From Vandiemenella viatica (lineage: Eukaryota; Arthropoda; Insecta; Orthoptera; Morabidae), in NCBI GenBank assembly GCA_031002005.1, contig JARYHS010009186.1:101713992-101777991 (forward strand): a stretch of 64,000 nucleotides of DNA. The letters are read 5' to 3'. Below are positions 43,914 through 54,467 of this stretch, one piece after another; the stretch's first letter is position 1; every line of letters begins with the position of its first letter. The notes under the pieces were generated by a model, which saw only the letters and a list, made by a program, of their open reading frames with translations, made no database searches and was not told the DNA's origin. The position numbers and the translations under genes are program-made.

Positions 43914-44277
43914 TGTCGCGTTGGAACCGGGACAGGTGTGAATTCGAAGGTTACTTGTCAATGAACACAGCACTTAAACTGAGAACAGGTTTATTGAGAA
44001 CTCAAACATACACGCAGCACTGACTGCCTCTTGGGCAGAATGCTCTTCTATTTATACACAGATAGAACGTACTAGAGATTACAAGAGTAGTTAACAAATG
44101 AAATGTGTAGAAGTTACAAGTGACCTTAGGAAACATGTAGAATCTTCTGGAAATAATAAACAGAATTAAATAATTTTTGTCAATGGGCGGGATTGAACCG
44201 GCGACCTTCGGTACCGCAATTCGTGACGCTACCCGCTGCGCCATGCTGGCAGACGGTACACTGGCGTTCATGCGGCA
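43914..44277 (-). repeat. Gypsy 5' LTR
   Basis: 364 bp and identical to the 3' LTR except for one base. The TATA box is at 44048-44056, AATAAA at 43990-43995 and the tRNA-like segment at 44179-44250, so the tRNA-like part is upstream of the TATA box. Confidence 0.96.
44179..44250 (-). other. tRNA-like segment in LTR (5' copy)
   Basis: Same A and B boxes as in the 3' LTR. The single LTR difference falls just outside the B box. If used by Pol III, transcription would start at the U3 edge and run into the element. Confidence 0.65.
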
Positions 44278-44281
44278 ATAT

Positions 44282-44390
44282 TGGTCAGGAGCAATTTCAG
44301 GAAACTTTGAAAACACAAAAGCCTTAATAATCAGACCAGGGAAAGAACCTCTCCAATACCAGGTTCAAATGCTCACCCACTAGACTTAGG
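44282..44390 (-). mobile_element. SINE fragment beside the Gypsy insertion
   Basis: The minus strand has GTGGGTGAGCATTTGAACC at its head and TTTCCTGAAATTGC in its body, matching the SINE at 36880-37010. The Gypsy element inserted at its tail. Confidence 0.5.
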
Positions 44391-46286
44391 TATTAAGAGA
44401 AATATTGTAGATATAATTCAAAGGCATTACCAGTGAAATATAATACTACAATATTTTAAAATCAACAATGTGTTTATTACAGCTTTTTCATGACCATTTT
44501 TTTTTTTTTTTTTTACATTATTTATGTAATCTCAGATTATTTTCCTTTCTGATGAAAATACTTCTTAAACCATTCCTAAGGGCCAGGAGGTTTTGAATGA
44601 GTTTTTATTAAAATTCTTTTGCTTAGTTAATCAAATATAATGAAAGTCTCACACATAATTTAATTTTTCCTGGTTTCAGATAGTATAACACTAACATTCT
44701 CTACTCACCACACTTCCATGTCCCTCATTTTAGTACCTGTTATTTTGTTCATTCTGGTCACATCTAATGAATATTTACTGTCAAGTACTTCCTTAATTAA
44801 TGTTTTCCACCAAAATATTACCTAACTTGATACATTGCTCCACACAACTTCTTCATAAGCCTGTGAATCCACAATCTGATATTATAATAAGCAACTCTTG
44901 GTCATCTATGACGATGTCTGTCATGCCATGACATTGTCAGTCATGCTATGACATCACTCTATGATATCGCCCTATGACGTCATGCTTTTCATCTTTATTT
45001 TTCTTTTTTTTTTTTTTTTTTTTTTTGTCCAATTTACAATCAGATACGTTATTCTAGGTTCAGTTCTATTTAGCTAAGCATCAGTAAAAAAAAAAATTAA
45101 CTGTCAGAACACTGAAAAAAAATATGTATTCCATTTAAATCAACATATTAATTATTAGTTGCTTTTTTTTAATTGAAATTCATTTGATTTAGATTTTTCT
45201 TATACACTCTGAGCAGCAATATTGTTATTACAGTAAGCTAACATAACATCATTTTCAAGATAATGAACGTTATTTGATGAAAATTGTACTTAGTCAGCCA
45301 AGAAACGAATTGCTAAAATACTGCATTCAACGTGGCATTTCAGATGGGTTAGCAAGATATTTATGTCCAATGTAGATACTTTCAATTCACTGTTATAGTA
45401 TACAAGAAGGAATGATTTGCTGAAATAAAGGTATATACTGTATTTAAATTAATATATTAATTATTAGTTGCTTTTATTACTGGAGTAACTATATCAGATA
45501 CATGAAAATACTTCCAGTGTATCAAATTGACATCGCAATACAATGAATGTATTCGTATGCGGATAATAGCATCTATGAGTTTTGAACTGCAATATTAGTA
45601 GAAGTTGTGGTTATGTCAAAATGCAGTTAGGTCCAAACAACTGACATATTTTTTACAGACTAAATCACAATGAATTTTTTTTTAATAAATAATTTAAGCT
45701 GCTTTCATAAGCTCCGAGTTACTGAAGTTACGGTATTTTTATACGGATGGAAGTAGTTCCATATTTATCGTGCTGAATGAGACCTGAACTAGGAATAAAA
45801 CCAATAACACAAGCTATAGCAGGGTTTTAGGATTCCTAAGTTTTTTTAATTTAACTGGTTACCTAATTTTGACATCATTCATTCAGTAGAAATTCCATCT
45901 GTGTCCCTACAGCCAAAATATGTATGAATTACAAAATGGGGTTATTGCATAGCAACTATTCTATTTATTTAGGTAACTGCAGAGAAATGAATTGTCAGAA
46001 CACTACATTAAACCCATTACAGCGGAGGGCATAAGATTTTTTTAAAAGTAATTTAAATTGTTATCATGCGTGTACTGTTAATACTTAAATCATTACTTCA
46101 TTTTAACTAAAGTAGTTCCACACCGATCGCGATATATACAGCATAGACTACAATTGAAACTAATATTACCTGGAATGACGTAAGGTATTAAGATTTATTT
46201 TTAATTTCTGTTGCTTTTACTGAAGCCATATTTCAGCCGCAATTAACTCTATACTGATTGATAGGTGGTTTAATGCTATAGCAGAA
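44391..46286. other. unassigned AT-rich stretch
   Basis: Contains T runs (44499-44514, 45001-45026) and a short irregular repeat of CATGCTATGACAT-like units at 44910-44990. No genes seen. Confidence 0.45.
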
Positions 46287-46604
46287 TGGCAGCAGGAATG
46301 GAAAAATGTAGCTCCCTAGGTATGGTAGTCACTATTTAGTGCTAAACATCCACCAGCAGGATTTGACCTCCTACGTAAAACATGGGCTGCCCTTAACAAG
46401 GTACAAACCAACCATGGTCAGTGTGGCTCATTGTTGTATAAGTGGGGCATGAGAACCTCACCCACCTGTGACTGTGGTGCACCACAACAGACGTTCTACC
46501 ATATTGTCACTAAATGTAGGGCGTATTCACATTCATTGGAAGATTTTGTTAAAGGGCCTAGGAATGCTAAAGAGTGGTTGGAAAATCTAGGTTTACAAAT
46601 TTAA
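46287..46604 (+). pseudogene. LINE C-terminal Cys-His motif fragment
   Basis: A frame of 106 codons, with two stops near its start, reads GFDLLRKTWAALNKVQTNHG, LLYKWGMRTSPTCDCGAP and QQTFYHIVTKCRAY, then ends at TAA. The CxCG...HIxxxC cluster with an RTWxxLNRxRT block is the C-terminal zinc-binding region found in several arthropod LINE proteins. The RT domain is absent, so this is a 5'-truncated remnant. Confidence 0.7.
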
Positions 46605-46689
46605 ACTTTTATTTCAGATAAATTGTAAACTGTCTTAAAATGACACATTGTTTGTATTCCAACAGTTTTGTTAGTATGTACGGTATCTA

Positions 46690-47660
46690 TCAAATTTTGT
46701 AACTGCGTGTCAAAATTTTATTCTTAGAACCGTGAGTTAGATTGGATAATATTGTATTTTATTTCATTTTTATAGTCAGTTTCTATGATAACTCAAGCTA
46801 AAAAGCAGATATTTGAAGTTGTTGAGATGATATTTTGCGTTGCATCAGTCTTCAGCCTGGAATAGGATTGTGAAAGTTCATAGTTAAATTATTTATTTTT
46901 CGGTTAAAATATTAAAGTTAGGATGTTTTGTATGATAACTAAAGTTAACGCTTACTTCAAGATCTAGCTATTTGTAAAATTTCAGAGTGATTGAATTATT
47001 TTTATTGTCAAGGTCAAAAGTTGTATGATGAAATCTTTCCGACATTCGATTCGATATGTGATCAGCCTTCCAGACACTACCCACGTGAATGAGGAAAAGA
47101 ATCCTTTCCCACAGTTTGTGAGAGAGCAGAGTCGCCAGGAATCTTCGAGAAGAGGGGAGTGCGATGTGATATAGACTCATGCATTCAGTTAGTCAGTCTC
47201 AGTCGTACAGAAACAGTCGGCGGGACACGACATTAGCCTCAGTCTTGCAGGAACCGCGAGAGTGATAAAACGCAGTAGCAATCAGTTAGCTTTGAAAACC
47301 TGTAGGCTCGTTAACATTCAACTTAGATCATTTAGTTTTATTATAATGTTGCTTTAAAATAGTATTTCGCCTAGTGGGGCCTCGGGATTGTTTAAATTCG
47401 GCATTAAACAAACATTTGAACAATGGGAGGGTGTGATTCTCATTTATTAGATTTCTCCAACTAAAAGTTTGAACTGTGAACGGTTAATCGAACTTGTAAA
47501 CTCTTCTTCTGTGAACTTGTCTGATCGCCTGTTCAGTTTTTGACTTTGTAAAATCTGAAGAAAATATTTATTCTAATAGCAATGGACTCATGAACATCAT
47601 TTTAATTCCACCTTTCCTTAGCTTTTGGTGGAAAATAAGTTAAGTGACAACCTGGTTACT
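46690..47660 (+). repeat. LTR-like repeat, copy A
   Basis: About 1 kb that is co-linear with 48236-49640. Matching blocks include TTTTGTAACTGC, CAGAACC/AGAACCGTGAGTTAGATTG, GTTGCATCAG, GAACAATGGG, TTAATCGAACTTG, CTTTGTCTGAT and CCTTTCCTTAGCTT, followed by GTGACAACC. The structure suggests LTRs of one retrotransposon family, but termini and target duplications are unclear. Confidence 0.55.
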
Positions 47661-48235
47661 AAAGTCAGAACTGTAATATCCAAGGCTACGCACGGTCAGA
47701 GATAAGACAAAAGCCTTTGCCTCCACCCCAAGGCAATGCATGTTGTCTTACAATTACCATAAGTTAAATAAGTAAATAAAATCAGAATGGGTGCCCAGAT
47801 CATGGTAGCTTCTACTGACATTTTCATTAGTCACACTGCTTGTGACTTTAACTCCAAGGCAGCAAGGTTGCAACAACAACAAAAAACCTTTTCAATATAA
47901 TTTTAAAAAATCTCGAGCTTTAAAATGTTGTACCCCTCAGACATCCTGTCCTCGTTTTCAATTAATTAGACCCTCTGAACATCACAGGAATGTAATAATT
48001 TGATGCAGCTGGAAACTCAATAATTTATTATCCATATACAATGCCATGAAATTCTTCAGTCTTACACAATTCATGATATTTCAGAACTCCTACATTCATG
48101 TAATATACTGATGAAAAACATAGTTAGCTTTGGCACCCATCAAATTCCTATGCATTTCATCGGTCTCCTACATGAATAAATTTTTTACCAAAACATTAAG
48201 AAATGTGTTCATTTTTGTGGTGTGCTTGTAAGGTA
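47661..48235. other. spacer between LTR-like copies
   Basis: No coding sequence of an LTR element lies here. A piece near 48170-48235 (CTACATGAATAAATTTTTTACC, AACATTAAG) resembles a diverged Penelope 3' end. Confidence 0.4.
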
Positions 48236-49640
48236 ACCTAAAAATTTTGTAACTGCATAACAAAATTTGTTCTCAGAACCAGGAGTTAGATTGAATGGCA
48301 TTGCATATCATTTCTAAATTCAGTTATTAAGTTAATTTAAGCTAGAAATCAGATTCTTATGATTTGAGAAAGTATTTGAACAAGACAGTATTTTCTGTTG
48401 CATCAGCCTCAAGCATTCGCTTGGAGCGTTTTTCAAAAATTTAATAATAAATCGAAGATAGCAATTAGAGACTTCAAAGTCGCTCAGTAGGAATTTTGAA
48501 TACTCAGAATTGATTAAAGCTACTTTCAGTTTGATAACTTTAACAACTTAGGAAATATTAATCAACTAAATTCTATTTTTGGTTTACAAATTTTATTACA
48601 CCATTTTGGAAATAGTAAACATGCCTTGCTTGATATCAAATGAAAGAGCAGCCCCTTAGGAGTAAAATGAAAATTGTTTCGAGTTCATAGATGCAAAATT
48701 GTATGAGTTATTAACAGTTTTAGGGAATATTAAAAAATGATTTTTTTACGGCTTAGCTATCGAACCTACAACATTTTTCATAAGGATTAAAATTAACGCT
48801 TTTTAGAAGATCTAGCTACTCTCAAAATTTCAGAGTGATAGGAATATTTTAAGCCGTCAAGATCATGAATTTGACACAAGTGTACAAGCATGAGATCTGA
48901 TATCTGATCGGATTACCAGTCTATTCTCGTGGGAAACCCGGAAGTCTTTGCATTCAAATGGACGTTTCTATAAATAGTAGCCCAGATTTTTCCTCACCCT
49001 GAGACGGCCAGGTAAAGTTAGAGCACTACTATGCTACTGTGTGGCACAATGTAGGCACCGCTCAGTCACTCACTCAGTCAGCCAGGTACAGTTAGAGCAC
49101 TACTATGCTACTGTGTGGCACAATGTAGGCACCGCTCAGTCACTCACACAGTCAGCCAGGTACAGTTGGAGCACTACTATGCTACTGTGTGGCACAATGT
49201 AGGCACCACTCAGTCACTCACTCAGTCAGCCAGGTACAGTTAGAGCACTACTATGCTACTGTGTGGCACAATATAGGCACCGCTCAGTTGGCCAGTTTCA
49301 GTTAGGGCATTACTAATTAGCTTTGAGGTAGCGTTTTACACCATGTGGTGCGTCGGCGTAACTTAAGTGTCGGTCGTCGGCATACAAATTGGCCTTTAGG
49401 GGCGTGTGATGAACTTTTATATACGTTCATGTGTTAGTTACTGTTGAACAATTGAACAATGGGGTTTGGTCTGGTTCGATCGGTTAGTCGAAACTGCAAT
49501 TTTATCTTTGGAAACTTTGTCTGATGCCAGTTCAGTTTTTTACTTTGCTTAACCATGAAGAATACATTGATTATTTACCAGCAATAGACTTGTGAACATT
49601 ATTATCTATACCCTTTCCTAGCTTGGGGTTTAAATCAAGC
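48236..49640 (+). repeat. LTR-like repeat, copy B with internal array
   Basis: Diverged second copy of 46690-47660, longer because of an internal 74-bp tandem array and extra sequence. A TATAAATAG box lies at 48969-48978 just before the array, compatible with an LTR promoter. It runs up to the assembly gap, so a following internal region could be hidden there. Confidence 0.55.
49007..49290. repeat. 74-bp tandem repeat, about 3.8 copies
   Basis: The unit begins GCCAGGTACAGTTAGAGCAC. Copies start at 49007, 49081, 49155 and 49229. The first three are full length and nearly identical, and the fourth is truncated after about 62 bp. A decayed partial unit follows. Confidence 0.95.
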
Positions 49641-49683
49641 AAGGTGACAACCAATTTAATGTAGCAAAGCAAGAGCAGAATTT

Positions 49684-50683
49684 NNNNNNNNNNNNNNNNN
49701 NNNNNNNNNNNNNNNNNNNNNNNNNNNNNNNNNNNNNNNNNNNNNNNNNNNNNNNNNNNNNNNNNNNNNNNNNNNNNNNNNNNNNNNNNNNNNNNNNNNN
49801 NNNNNNNNNNNNNNNNNNNNNNNNNNNNNNNNNNNNNNNNNNNNNNNNNNNNNNNNNNNNNNNNNNNNNNNNNNNNNNNNNNNNNNNNNNNNNNNNNNNN
49901 NNNNNNNNNNNNNNNNNNNNNNNNNNNNNNNNNNNNNNNNNNNNNNNNNNNNNNNNNNNNNNNNNNNNNNNNNNNNNNNNNNNNNNNNNNNNNNNNNNNN
50001 NNNNNNNNNNNNNNNNNNNNNNNNNNNNNNNNNNNNNNNNNNNNNNNNNNNNNNNNNNNNNNNNNNNNNNNNNNNNNNNNNNNNNNNNNNNNNNNNNNNN
50101 NNNNNNNNNNNNNNNNNNNNNNNNNNNNNNNNNNNNNNNNNNNNNNNNNNNNNNNNNNNNNNNNNNNNNNNNNNNNNNNNNNNNNNNNNNNNNNNNNNNN
50201 NNNNNNNNNNNNNNNNNNNNNNNNNNNNNNNNNNNNNNNNNNNNNNNNNNNNNNNNNNNNNNNNNNNNNNNNNNNNNNNNNNNNNNNNNNNNNNNNNNNN
50301 NNNNNNNNNNNNNNNNNNNNNNNNNNNNNNNNNNNNNNNNNNNNNNNNNNNNNNNNNNNNNNNNNNNNNNNNNNNNNNNNNNNNNNNNNNNNNNNNNNNN
50401 NNNNNNNNNNNNNNNNNNNNNNNNNNNNNNNNNNNNNNNNNNNNNNNNNNNNNNNNNNNNNNNNNNNNNNNNNNNNNNNNNNNNNNNNNNNNNNNNNNNN
50501 NNNNNNNNNNNNNNNNNNNNNNNNNNNNNNNNNNNNNNNNNNNNNNNNNNNNNNNNNNNNNNNNNNNNNNNNNNNNNNNNNNNNNNNNNNNNNNNNNNNN
50601 NNNNNNNNNNNNNNNNNNNNNNNNNNNNNNNNNNNNNNNNNNNNNNNNNNNNNNNNNNNNNNNNNNNNNNNNNNNNNNNNNNN
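49684..50683. other. assembly gap (1,000 N)
   Basis: Exactly 1,000 undetermined bases. The round number suggests a gap of unknown true size. Confidence 0.99.
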
Positions 50684-50693
50684 AACGTAAAAG

Positions 50694-51457
50694 AATCTCG
50701 TCAGTTAAAAGTTCTCGTAATTAACTGTAGAAGCGTTTGTAACAAACAACCGGAACTTGAAAGCGTTATTTGTAGTACAGAAGCGGATATCGTTATCGGT
50801 ACAGAACAGTTGGTTGAAAGCGGAAATAAGTTCCGCCGAAACTTTTAAAGATAGCATGAACGTTTTTCGTAAAGACAGATTACATTCTCATGGAGGTGGG
50901 GTATTTATAGCTGTGAGTAAATTTCTCCCATGTAATGAAATAGACGTGGATACAACTGTGAAATCATATGGATTAAACTCAATGTTGCTGGGTCAAAACT
51001 CATCATAGGTGCCTTCTACCGTCCTCCTGATTCGGATATAGCTATCGTCGAGGAGTTAAGAAATAATGTAAATAGTATAGCTGGCCGTTTTAAAGATCAT
51101 GCTATGATTCTAGGAGGCGACTTCAATCTGCCTTATATTGACTGGCGTAATTACGTTCACATCACAGGTAGCAGGGATAAGGCAGCTTCTGAAGTAATTC
51201 TCGATTTGTTGTCAGATAATCATCTCGAACAGCTAGTTAATGAACCTACGCGGTGTCATAACGGTAGCGAAAACATTTTAGACTTGCTGGTTACCAACAG
51301 GCCAGAATTATTCACCGACATTTCAACGACCACAGGAATAAGCGATCACAAAGCGGTAATTGCGACTATCAAATTAATGACCGAGCGAAAAAGGAAAAAA
51401 GGCGGATTGTATACAGATTCAGTAAGGCCTCAAAGGAGTGTTTTAGAACCTACCTGA
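50694..51457 (+). pseudogene. LINE endonuclease domain, frameshifted
   Basis: Carries INCRSVCNKQPELESVI, then a frameshift near 50830, then IIGAFYRPPDSD, MILGGDFNLPYIDWRNYV, EPTRCHNGSENILDLL and ISDHKAVIATI. These are the E, GDFN and SDH motifs of apurinic-type LINE endonucleases. A stop follows a frameshift near 51410, so the domain is not joined in frame to the RT. Confidence 0.88.
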
Positions 51458-51506
51458 GGAATAAATACCATAACTTCAAATCAACAAAGGACACCGTTGA
51501 AGAGAT

Positions 51507-53432
51507 GTGGCATCGTTTTATACATATAGTCAGGGAAGGTATGGAAATACATATACCAAAGCGGACAATAAGGGAGAGGATGATCCACCGTGGTACACAT
51601 GCGAAGTCAAAAGATTACTCAAAAAACAAAGGAAAATACACGCACGCTCAAGAAGGAAGGGGTGTCGCAGTGATTTAGAAACCTTAGCTGATTTAAGAGG
51701 ACGTATTAAGAATGTAATGCGCGAGGCCTTTAACGATTTTCACTCCAACTCTCTCTCTAAGAGTCTCACAGAAAACCCAAAGAAATTTTGGTCGTATGTA
51801 CGAAAAGTTAATTGTACCAACAGCAATATTCCAGCACTAATTCGTGAAGGTTCCGAGGTTAATGAAAGCCGCGATAAAGCTAATGTACTAAATACTGTAT
51901 TCAAAAATTCATTTACAAATGAACATAAGGATAGTATTCCCGTTTTCCAACGCCGTGGCGAGTCGGTGATGGAATCATTACGAATAGATACTGCAGGTAT
52001 CGTTAAGCAATTAGAGCTCCTGAAGTGGGGGAAAGCACCGGGCACGGATGGAATTCCAGTAAGAGTATTTTCAGAGTATGCTGCAGAAATCGGGCCATTT
52101 CTGTCTGATATATTCAGTAAATCATTAGAAGAGCGAAAAGTACCTTCAGACTGGAAAATCGCGCAAGTAACTCCGATTTTCAAAAAAGGTGATCGAAGTG
52201 ATCCTGGGAACTATCGTCCCATATCTATAACATCTGTTTGTAGTAGAGTTATGGAGCATATTATATGCTCGAACATTATGAATTTTCTAGATTATAATAA
52301 TTTGCTTACAACAAATCAACATGGATTTCGGAAGAAAAGATCATGTGAAACACAGCTGGCCCTATTTACACACGATGTAATGAAAGTTATCGATACAGGT
52401 TCACAAGTAGATGCAATTTTTTTAGATTTCCAGAAAGCCTTTGACTCTGTGCCACACAACCGCCTTTTAGCGAAGCTTCGAGCGTACGGTATATCGGATC
52501 AGCTTTGTGAATGGATAAAGGATTTTCTAACTGGTCGGTCGCAGTATGTTGTCGTCGAAGGAGAAAGTTCTTCTAATCTAGATGTTACATCGGGTGTACC
52601 TCAAGGAAGTGTAATAGGACCACTTCTTTTCTTAATTTTTATAAACGATCTCGGAGACAAAGTGAAAAGCCTTTTTAGATTGTTTGCTGATGATGCGTTT
52701 ATTTATAGGGAAGTAAGAACTTTGGCCGATTGCTTAGAAATTCAGCGCGATCTGGATGTTATTTTGGCTTGGTGCGCTGAGTGGCAACTTACTCTAAACT
52801 GTAAAAAGTGCAACACAATGAGCATAACTAACAAAAAGAATCCGATTGTTCATAAATACGAGTTAAACAATTCAGTTATTGATATGGTCGATTCTATTAA
52901 ATATTTGGGAGTAACAGTACAAAGGAACATGAAATGGGACATACACATTAATTCGATAGTAGGTAGAGCAAATTCTAGGCTGCGATTCATAGGTAGAATC
53001 TTGAAAAATTGTAATGAACAAACAAAGGAGATAGCGTACAAATCTCTTGTGCGTCCACATTTGGATTATTGTTGTGCCATTTGGGACCCGTTTCGTAAGG
53101 GATTGATCGAAAGTATAGAGAAAGTACAGAGAAGAGCCGCTCGATTCGTGACTGCTTGCTACAGTACTTATGAAAGCATCACAGAACTGATTAGTAGATT
53201 AGGTTGGGAGTCTCTGGTAGATAGACGACACACGTTTCGTTTAAACTTATTGGAAAACATGCGTACTCCAACTTTCACTCATGAGTGTAGTGAAATACTT
53301 CTTCCACCAACCTATTTGAGTCGGAAGGACAGGAAAGATAAAATTAGAGAAATAAGGTGCTGGACTGATTCTTATATGAATTCTTTTTTCCCTCATACCA
53401 TTAGGGATTGGAATGCACAGCAAAGAGATTAG
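51507..53432 (+). CDS. LINE reverse transcriptase, intact frame
   Basis: 641 codons without a stop. The first about 25 residues are probably out of frame with the original protein, since the neighbouring frame continues the endonuclease linker up to about 51580. RT motifs: APGTDGIPVRVF, NYRPISITSVCSRVME, HGFRKKRSCETQLALF, AIFLDFQKAFDSVPHNRLL, SGVPQGSVIGPLLFLIFIND, catalytic LFADDAFIY (about 52678), KYLGVTVQRNMKWD, VRPHLDYCCAIWDPF and a C-terminal WNAQQRD end. It copies the element RNA at a nicked genomic target. It is alone among the window's LINE copies in keeping FADD. Confidence 0.9.
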   Translation: MASFYTYSQGRYGNTYTKADNKGEDDPPWYTCEVKRLLKKQRKIHARSRRKGCRSDLETLADLRGRIKNVMREAFNDFHSNSLSKSLTENPKKFWSYVRKVNCTNSNIPALIREGSEVNESRDKANVLNTVFKNSFTNEHKDSIPVFQRRGESVMESLRIDTAGIVKQLELLKWGKAPGTDGIPVRVFSEYAAEIGPFLSDIFSKSLEERKVPSDWKIAQVTPIFKKGDRSDPGNYRPISITSVCSRVMEHIICSNIMNFLDYNNLLTTNQHGFRKKRSCETQLALFTHDVMKVIDTGSQVDAIFLDFQKAFDSVPHNRLLAKLRAYGISDQLCEWIKDFLTGRSQYVVVEGESSSNLDVTSGVPQGSVIGPLLFLIFINDLGDKVKSLFRLFADDAFIYREVRTLADCLEIQRDLDVILAWCAEWQLTLNCKKCNTMSITNKKNPIVHKYELNNSVIDMVDSIKYLGVTVQRNMKWDIHINSIVGRANSRLRFIGRILKNCNEQTKEIAYKSLVRPHLDYCCAIWDPFRKGLIESIEKVQRRAARFVTACYSTYESITELISRLGWESLVDRRHTFRLNLLENMRTPTFTHECSEILLPPTYLSRKDRKDKIREIRCWTDSYMNSFFPHTIRDWNAQQRD

Positions 53433-53503
53433 CTTTGGTGCTGAGCACCCTCTGCCACCCACAATTTTGTGAATTGCAGAGTATATATGTAGATGTAGAT
53501 GTA

Positions 53504-54467
53504 GACGAGCGACAATTAAGGTACTCGTGACTTTATTTAAAAAAACATGAATGCAGGATGAAAAACAACAATAGTATAGAAAACAAGTTGGACTGGGACA
53601 CCTGAATATGTGAAAATTGCGACCAGTGAAATTTGCGTTACACCGCCGCCGGCTGAAAATGATCGGCGCGCCGCCACCAAGATTTTAGCAGGCGACGCCC
53701 ACTACTACACCGAACATACGAGCAGCGCTGCCAGAGTACAGCCAACTTATATTATACTGCTGTCTCTTTGAAATTATACAGAATGAAACCCAATTATACA
53801 AAGGGGTCATCCATTGATTACATACATGAGTGAAAGTGCTGGGAGCAAAAAAAGTCCACGAAAAGTAAACAATGTATACTTTGATAAATTTTGAATAACA
53901 AAAAGGAAATAGATATGCAGGAAGGGTTGCCAACTCAATGAAACAAAGGGCAAACACTTTCAAAAAGGTGCTGGAATGTACTTTACTTTTAAGTGCTCAT
54001 TTTTGTATCCAATTATACAAGGCAATCTGTTATACAAACAGGATACAAGAGGTAACCAAATTATACAAGTTTTGTATCCAATTATACAATCTGGCAGCCC
54101 TGCATACGAGTGGTGGCATGGCACACTGTTCAAACAAACGAAAGATGTCAACAACCTATGTAACGGACTAAAGTTAACGGAAGTTAAGAAGACCGTTAAT
54201 GATTTTTTAGGTTAACTTAAAAGTTAAATTTTCACAATTTTTTTAACTTCGTTAATTAACGATTAACAGATTAACTGTTTTGTGCCCAGCTGTGTTTGCC
54301 TGTGACCTTTCATTTTGATGGCGAGTGGACTAGTACGGTGGAGGCAAGTCAGTTGATATGTGAGGTGTGTTGGAGTGCAGGAGGCATGTACAATGATGCA
54401 GAAGTGTAACTGCAGAGAGATTCATCGAAACAGATGCATCTGTTAGTCACATGCATGAAAGAAAATA
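53504..54467. other. unassigned, with CAATTATACAA motif repeats
   Basis: Contains four or more dispersed copies of a TATCCAATTATACAA-like motif (about 53787, 54004, 54060, 54075) and a possible hairpin of GTTAACGGAAGTTAA with TTAACTTCGTTAATT (about 54170-54255). No gene recognised. Confidence 0.5.

Larger units (their letters stand above)
38532..44277 (-). mobile_element. Gypsy (Ty3-type) LTR retrotransposon, complete and young
   Basis: A 5.75-kb element on the minus strand with two 364-bp LTRs (TG...CA), a 4-bp target duplication ATAT (38528-38531 and 44278-44281), a primer binding site, gag, pol with protease-RT-RNase H-integrase, and a purine tract. The LTRs differ at a single base (38801 G, 44183 A). 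There are no internal stops in gag or pol. No envelope frame exists, so it is a retrotransposon and not a retrovirus-like errantivirus. The intact structure suggests recent, possibly ongoing activity. Confidence 0.97.
50684..53500 (+). mobile_element. CR1/Jockey-group LINE, copy 2, near complete
   Basis: The endonuclease starts right at the gap edge (VLVINCRSVCNKQPELE). RT is intact. The 3' end is the microsatellite ATGTAGATGTAGATG (about 53485-53503) and not poly(A), as in CR1-type elements. It is the same family as the decayed copy at 3385-5800. The 5' end is in the gap. Confidence 0.92.

Noticed and set aside
38532..44277. Endogenous retrovirus with envelope
   Set aside because: After pol there are only the purine tract and the LTR; no third open frame exists, so it is an env-less Gypsy retrotransposon.
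49007..49290. CRISPR-like array
   Set aside because: The units are contiguous tandem copies without spacers, in a eukaryotic LTR-like repeat.
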